Source: CAWCWK01 sp963842125
GTDB lineage: Bacteria; Pseudomonadota; Alphaproteobacteria; Rhizobiales; CAWCWK01
Reading direction: 5' to 3'
Assembly: GCA_963842125.1 (NCBI GenBank)
Contig: CAWJFE010000005.1
Coordinates: forward strand, 496,001-560,000
DNA: 64,000 bases
The notes beneath the pieces were generated by a model. That model was not told where the DNA came from. It saw only the letters and a program-made list of their open reading frames with translations, and made no database searches. The translations under genes and the position numbers were made by a program. Shown here one piece after another: positions 62,896-64,000 of this stretch; the stretch's first letter is position 1; every line of letters starts with the position of its first letter.

Positions 62896-63610
62896 CCTTC
62901 ACGCCGCCTACGGCAAGACAAAGGTCCTCCACGGCATAGACCTCGCGGTCGATCGCGGCGAGGTCGTCTCGCTGGTCGGCCCGTCGGGCTCGGGCAAGTC
63001 TACGGTCCTGCGAACGCTCATGGGCCTCACGCCCGTGACCCGAGGCCAGGTCGAGGTGGATGGTGCGCGGATCGACTATTCGAGCAACGCCGCGATCCGG
63101 GCCGCGCGCGACCGCATGGCGATCGTCTTCCAGCAGTACAATCTCTTCCAGAACATGACGGTGCTGCGCAACATCACGTTGGCGCCCACCAAGATCAAGC
63201 GCCGCCCAAGGGCCGAGGTAGAGGGCGAGGCGATGGATCTCCTTGCGCTCGTCGGGCTGGCCGACAAGCGCGACGCCTATCCCGACACGCTGTCGGGTGG
63301 CCAGCAGCAACGCGTCGCGATCGCCCGTGCGCTGGCGCTGAGGCCCGACATCCTCCTGCTCGACGAGGTGACGTCGGCGCTCGACCCAGAACTCGTCAAC
63401 GAGGTGCTCGATACCGTGCGCCGTCTCGCCGGCGACGGCATGACGATGCTGCTGGTGAGCCACGAGATGAGCTTCGTGCGCGAGGTCTCCAGCCAGGTCG
63501 TCTTCATGGACGAGGGCCGCGTCGTGGAAACGGGCGCGCCGGCCACGATCTTCGACGCGCCTACGAGCGCCAGGGCGCGCGACTTCTTCGGCAAGGTTCT
63601 ACGAGGCTGA
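62873..63610 (+). CDS. Amino acid ABC transporter ATPase (GlnQ type)
   Basis: 245 residues from a TTG at 62873; GGAGAAG lies seven bases upstream and no ATG or GTG is suitably placed. Walker A GPSGSGKST, Q-loop VFQQYNLF, signature LSGGQQQR, Walker B ILLLDEVTSALD and H-loop VSHEM are intact. Last transporter gene; the deacetylase-like gene begins two bases after its stop. Confidence 0.93.
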   Translation: MPHLAVDDLHAAYGKTKVLHGIDLAVDRGEVVSLVGPSGSGKSTVLRTLMGLTPVTRGQVEVDGARIDYSSNAAIRAARDRMAIVFQQYNLFQNMTVLRNITLAPTKIKRRPRAEVEGEAMDLLALVGLADKRDAYPDTLSGGQQQRVAIARALALRPDILLLDEVTSALDPELVNEVLDTVRRLAGDGMTMLLVSHEMSFVREVSSQVVFMDEGRVVETGAPATIFDAPTSARARDFFGKVLRG

Positions 63611-63612
63611 CC

Positions 63613-64000
63613 ATGACGCGAGACCTCGACGCGATCCCGCCCCATCACTGGACCGAACCCGAATGGCGCGGCCTCGTGGGGCGCGTGCGGGCCGGCCGGC
63701 GGCTGGCGCCTGCGACATGGCCGGGCGGTGCGCGTTCGGCCCTCGCCCTCTCCTTCGATTGCGACCACGAGACGTTCGAGATGGGCGGCGGGGGCCGGGC
63801 CATCGGCCGATTGGCCTGGGGGGAGTTCGGCCGGCGTGCGGGCGTGCCCCGCGTCCTCGAAACCCTTCGCCGGCATGACGCCCGCGCCACCTTCTTCATG
63901 CCGGCCGTCGCCGCGCTGATCGACCCGGACGAACCGAAGCGGATTGCGGCCGAGGGCCACGAGATCGGCGTTCACGGCTGGATCCACGAGAATACGTCGA
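63613..64000 (+). CDS. Polysaccharide deacetylase-family protein, N-terminal part (runs off the window)
   Basis: 129 residues are visible from the ATG at 63613. NodB-homology motif 1 is SFDCDHET (catalytic and metal-binding Asp pair) and motif 2 is GHEIGVHGWIHEN with the H-x3-H metal ligands. Members next to amino acid transporters are often PuuE/allantoinase-like amidohydrolases rather than true sugar deacetylases, so an N-acyl or cyclic amide substrate fits the neighbourhood. Coupled to the ABC ATPase gene. Confidence 0.85.
   Translation, partial: MTRDLDAIPPHHWTEPEWRGLVGRVRAGRRLAPATWPGGARSALALSFDCDHETFEMGGGGRAIGRLAWGEFGRRAGVPRVLETLRRHDARATFFMPAVAALIDPDEPKRIAAEGHEIGVHGWIHENTS

Overview
The window is a high-GC alphaproteobacterial chromosome segment. 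The order murA - DUF2948 - UPF0262 - low-molecular-weight phosphatase - infA - maf - yacG - tRNA-Phe, together with metX-metW and ubiquitous short palindromic repeats of the GTCATTCTCGGGC type, points to a Hyphomicrobiales (Rhizobiales)-like bacterium; I cannot name a genus. No phage, CRISPR array, rRNA or replication origin was seen.

Layout. (1) 1-10226: a minus-strand operon for uptake and CoA activation of an organic, probably aromatic, acid: livG-type ATPase, acyl-CoA synthetase, livH and livM permeases, livK binding protein, livF ATPase and a PaaK-like ligase, followed beyond a convergent isochorismatase-like hydrolase by the start of an indolepyruvate:ferredoxin oxidoreductase. (2) 10.7-22.5 kb: housekeeping and mixed genes: two SDRs, a UbiH-type hydroxylase, TesB, MetX/MetW, a methyltransferase, glyoxalase II and a chain of overlapping small genes, a DMT exporter, a Ca/Na antiporter and a GNAT. 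(3) 22.6-27 kb: FtsK and a Tat-exported metallo-beta-lactamase-fold protein. (4) 27-35.1 kb: a complete minus-strand cox cluster in the order coxM-S-L-D-E-F-mocA-coxG. CoxL carries the form I active-site motif AYRCSFR, so this is a bona fide aerobic molybdenum CO dehydrogenase. (5) 35-43.3 kb: ABC exporter, SnoaL-like protein, tRNA-Thr and the murA-to-yacG block with tRNA-Phe; hisD, normally in this block, is absent. (6) 43.8-48 kb: a TRAP transporter locus with divergent MarR regulator, in which the hydrolase, dctQ and dctM carry several frameshifts. (7) 48.2-49.7 kb: GST and divergent YafY/WYL regulator with a good candidate operator. (8) 49.8-55.2 kb: a graveyard. An oligopeptide ABC operon and a sugar ABC operon are reduced to chimeras by large internal deletions, frameshifts and premature TAG codons, next to an N-terminally truncated IS630 transposase. 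(9) 55.3-64 kb: an intact catabolic neighbourhood: a peptide-type binding protein, M24 peptidase, M20 amidohydrolase and BKACE (DUF849) enzyme, divergent from a complete polar amino acid ABC transporter and a polysaccharide-deacetylase-like gene that runs off the end.

The most notable items are the form I CO dehydrogenase cluster, the serially deleted transporter graveyard, the BKACE/M20/M24 cluster with twin TTTCGAACAAAA boxes in its divergent promoter, the PaaK-like ligase lacking the usual A3 P-loop, and a glyoxalase II with a His-to-Asp change in its metal motif. Nothing seen is certainly a new type of system. Whether the frameshifts in 43.8-54.7 kb are biological or sequencing errors cannot be decided from the sequence alone, but the large deletions and IS remnant favour real decay for 49.8-55.2 kb.
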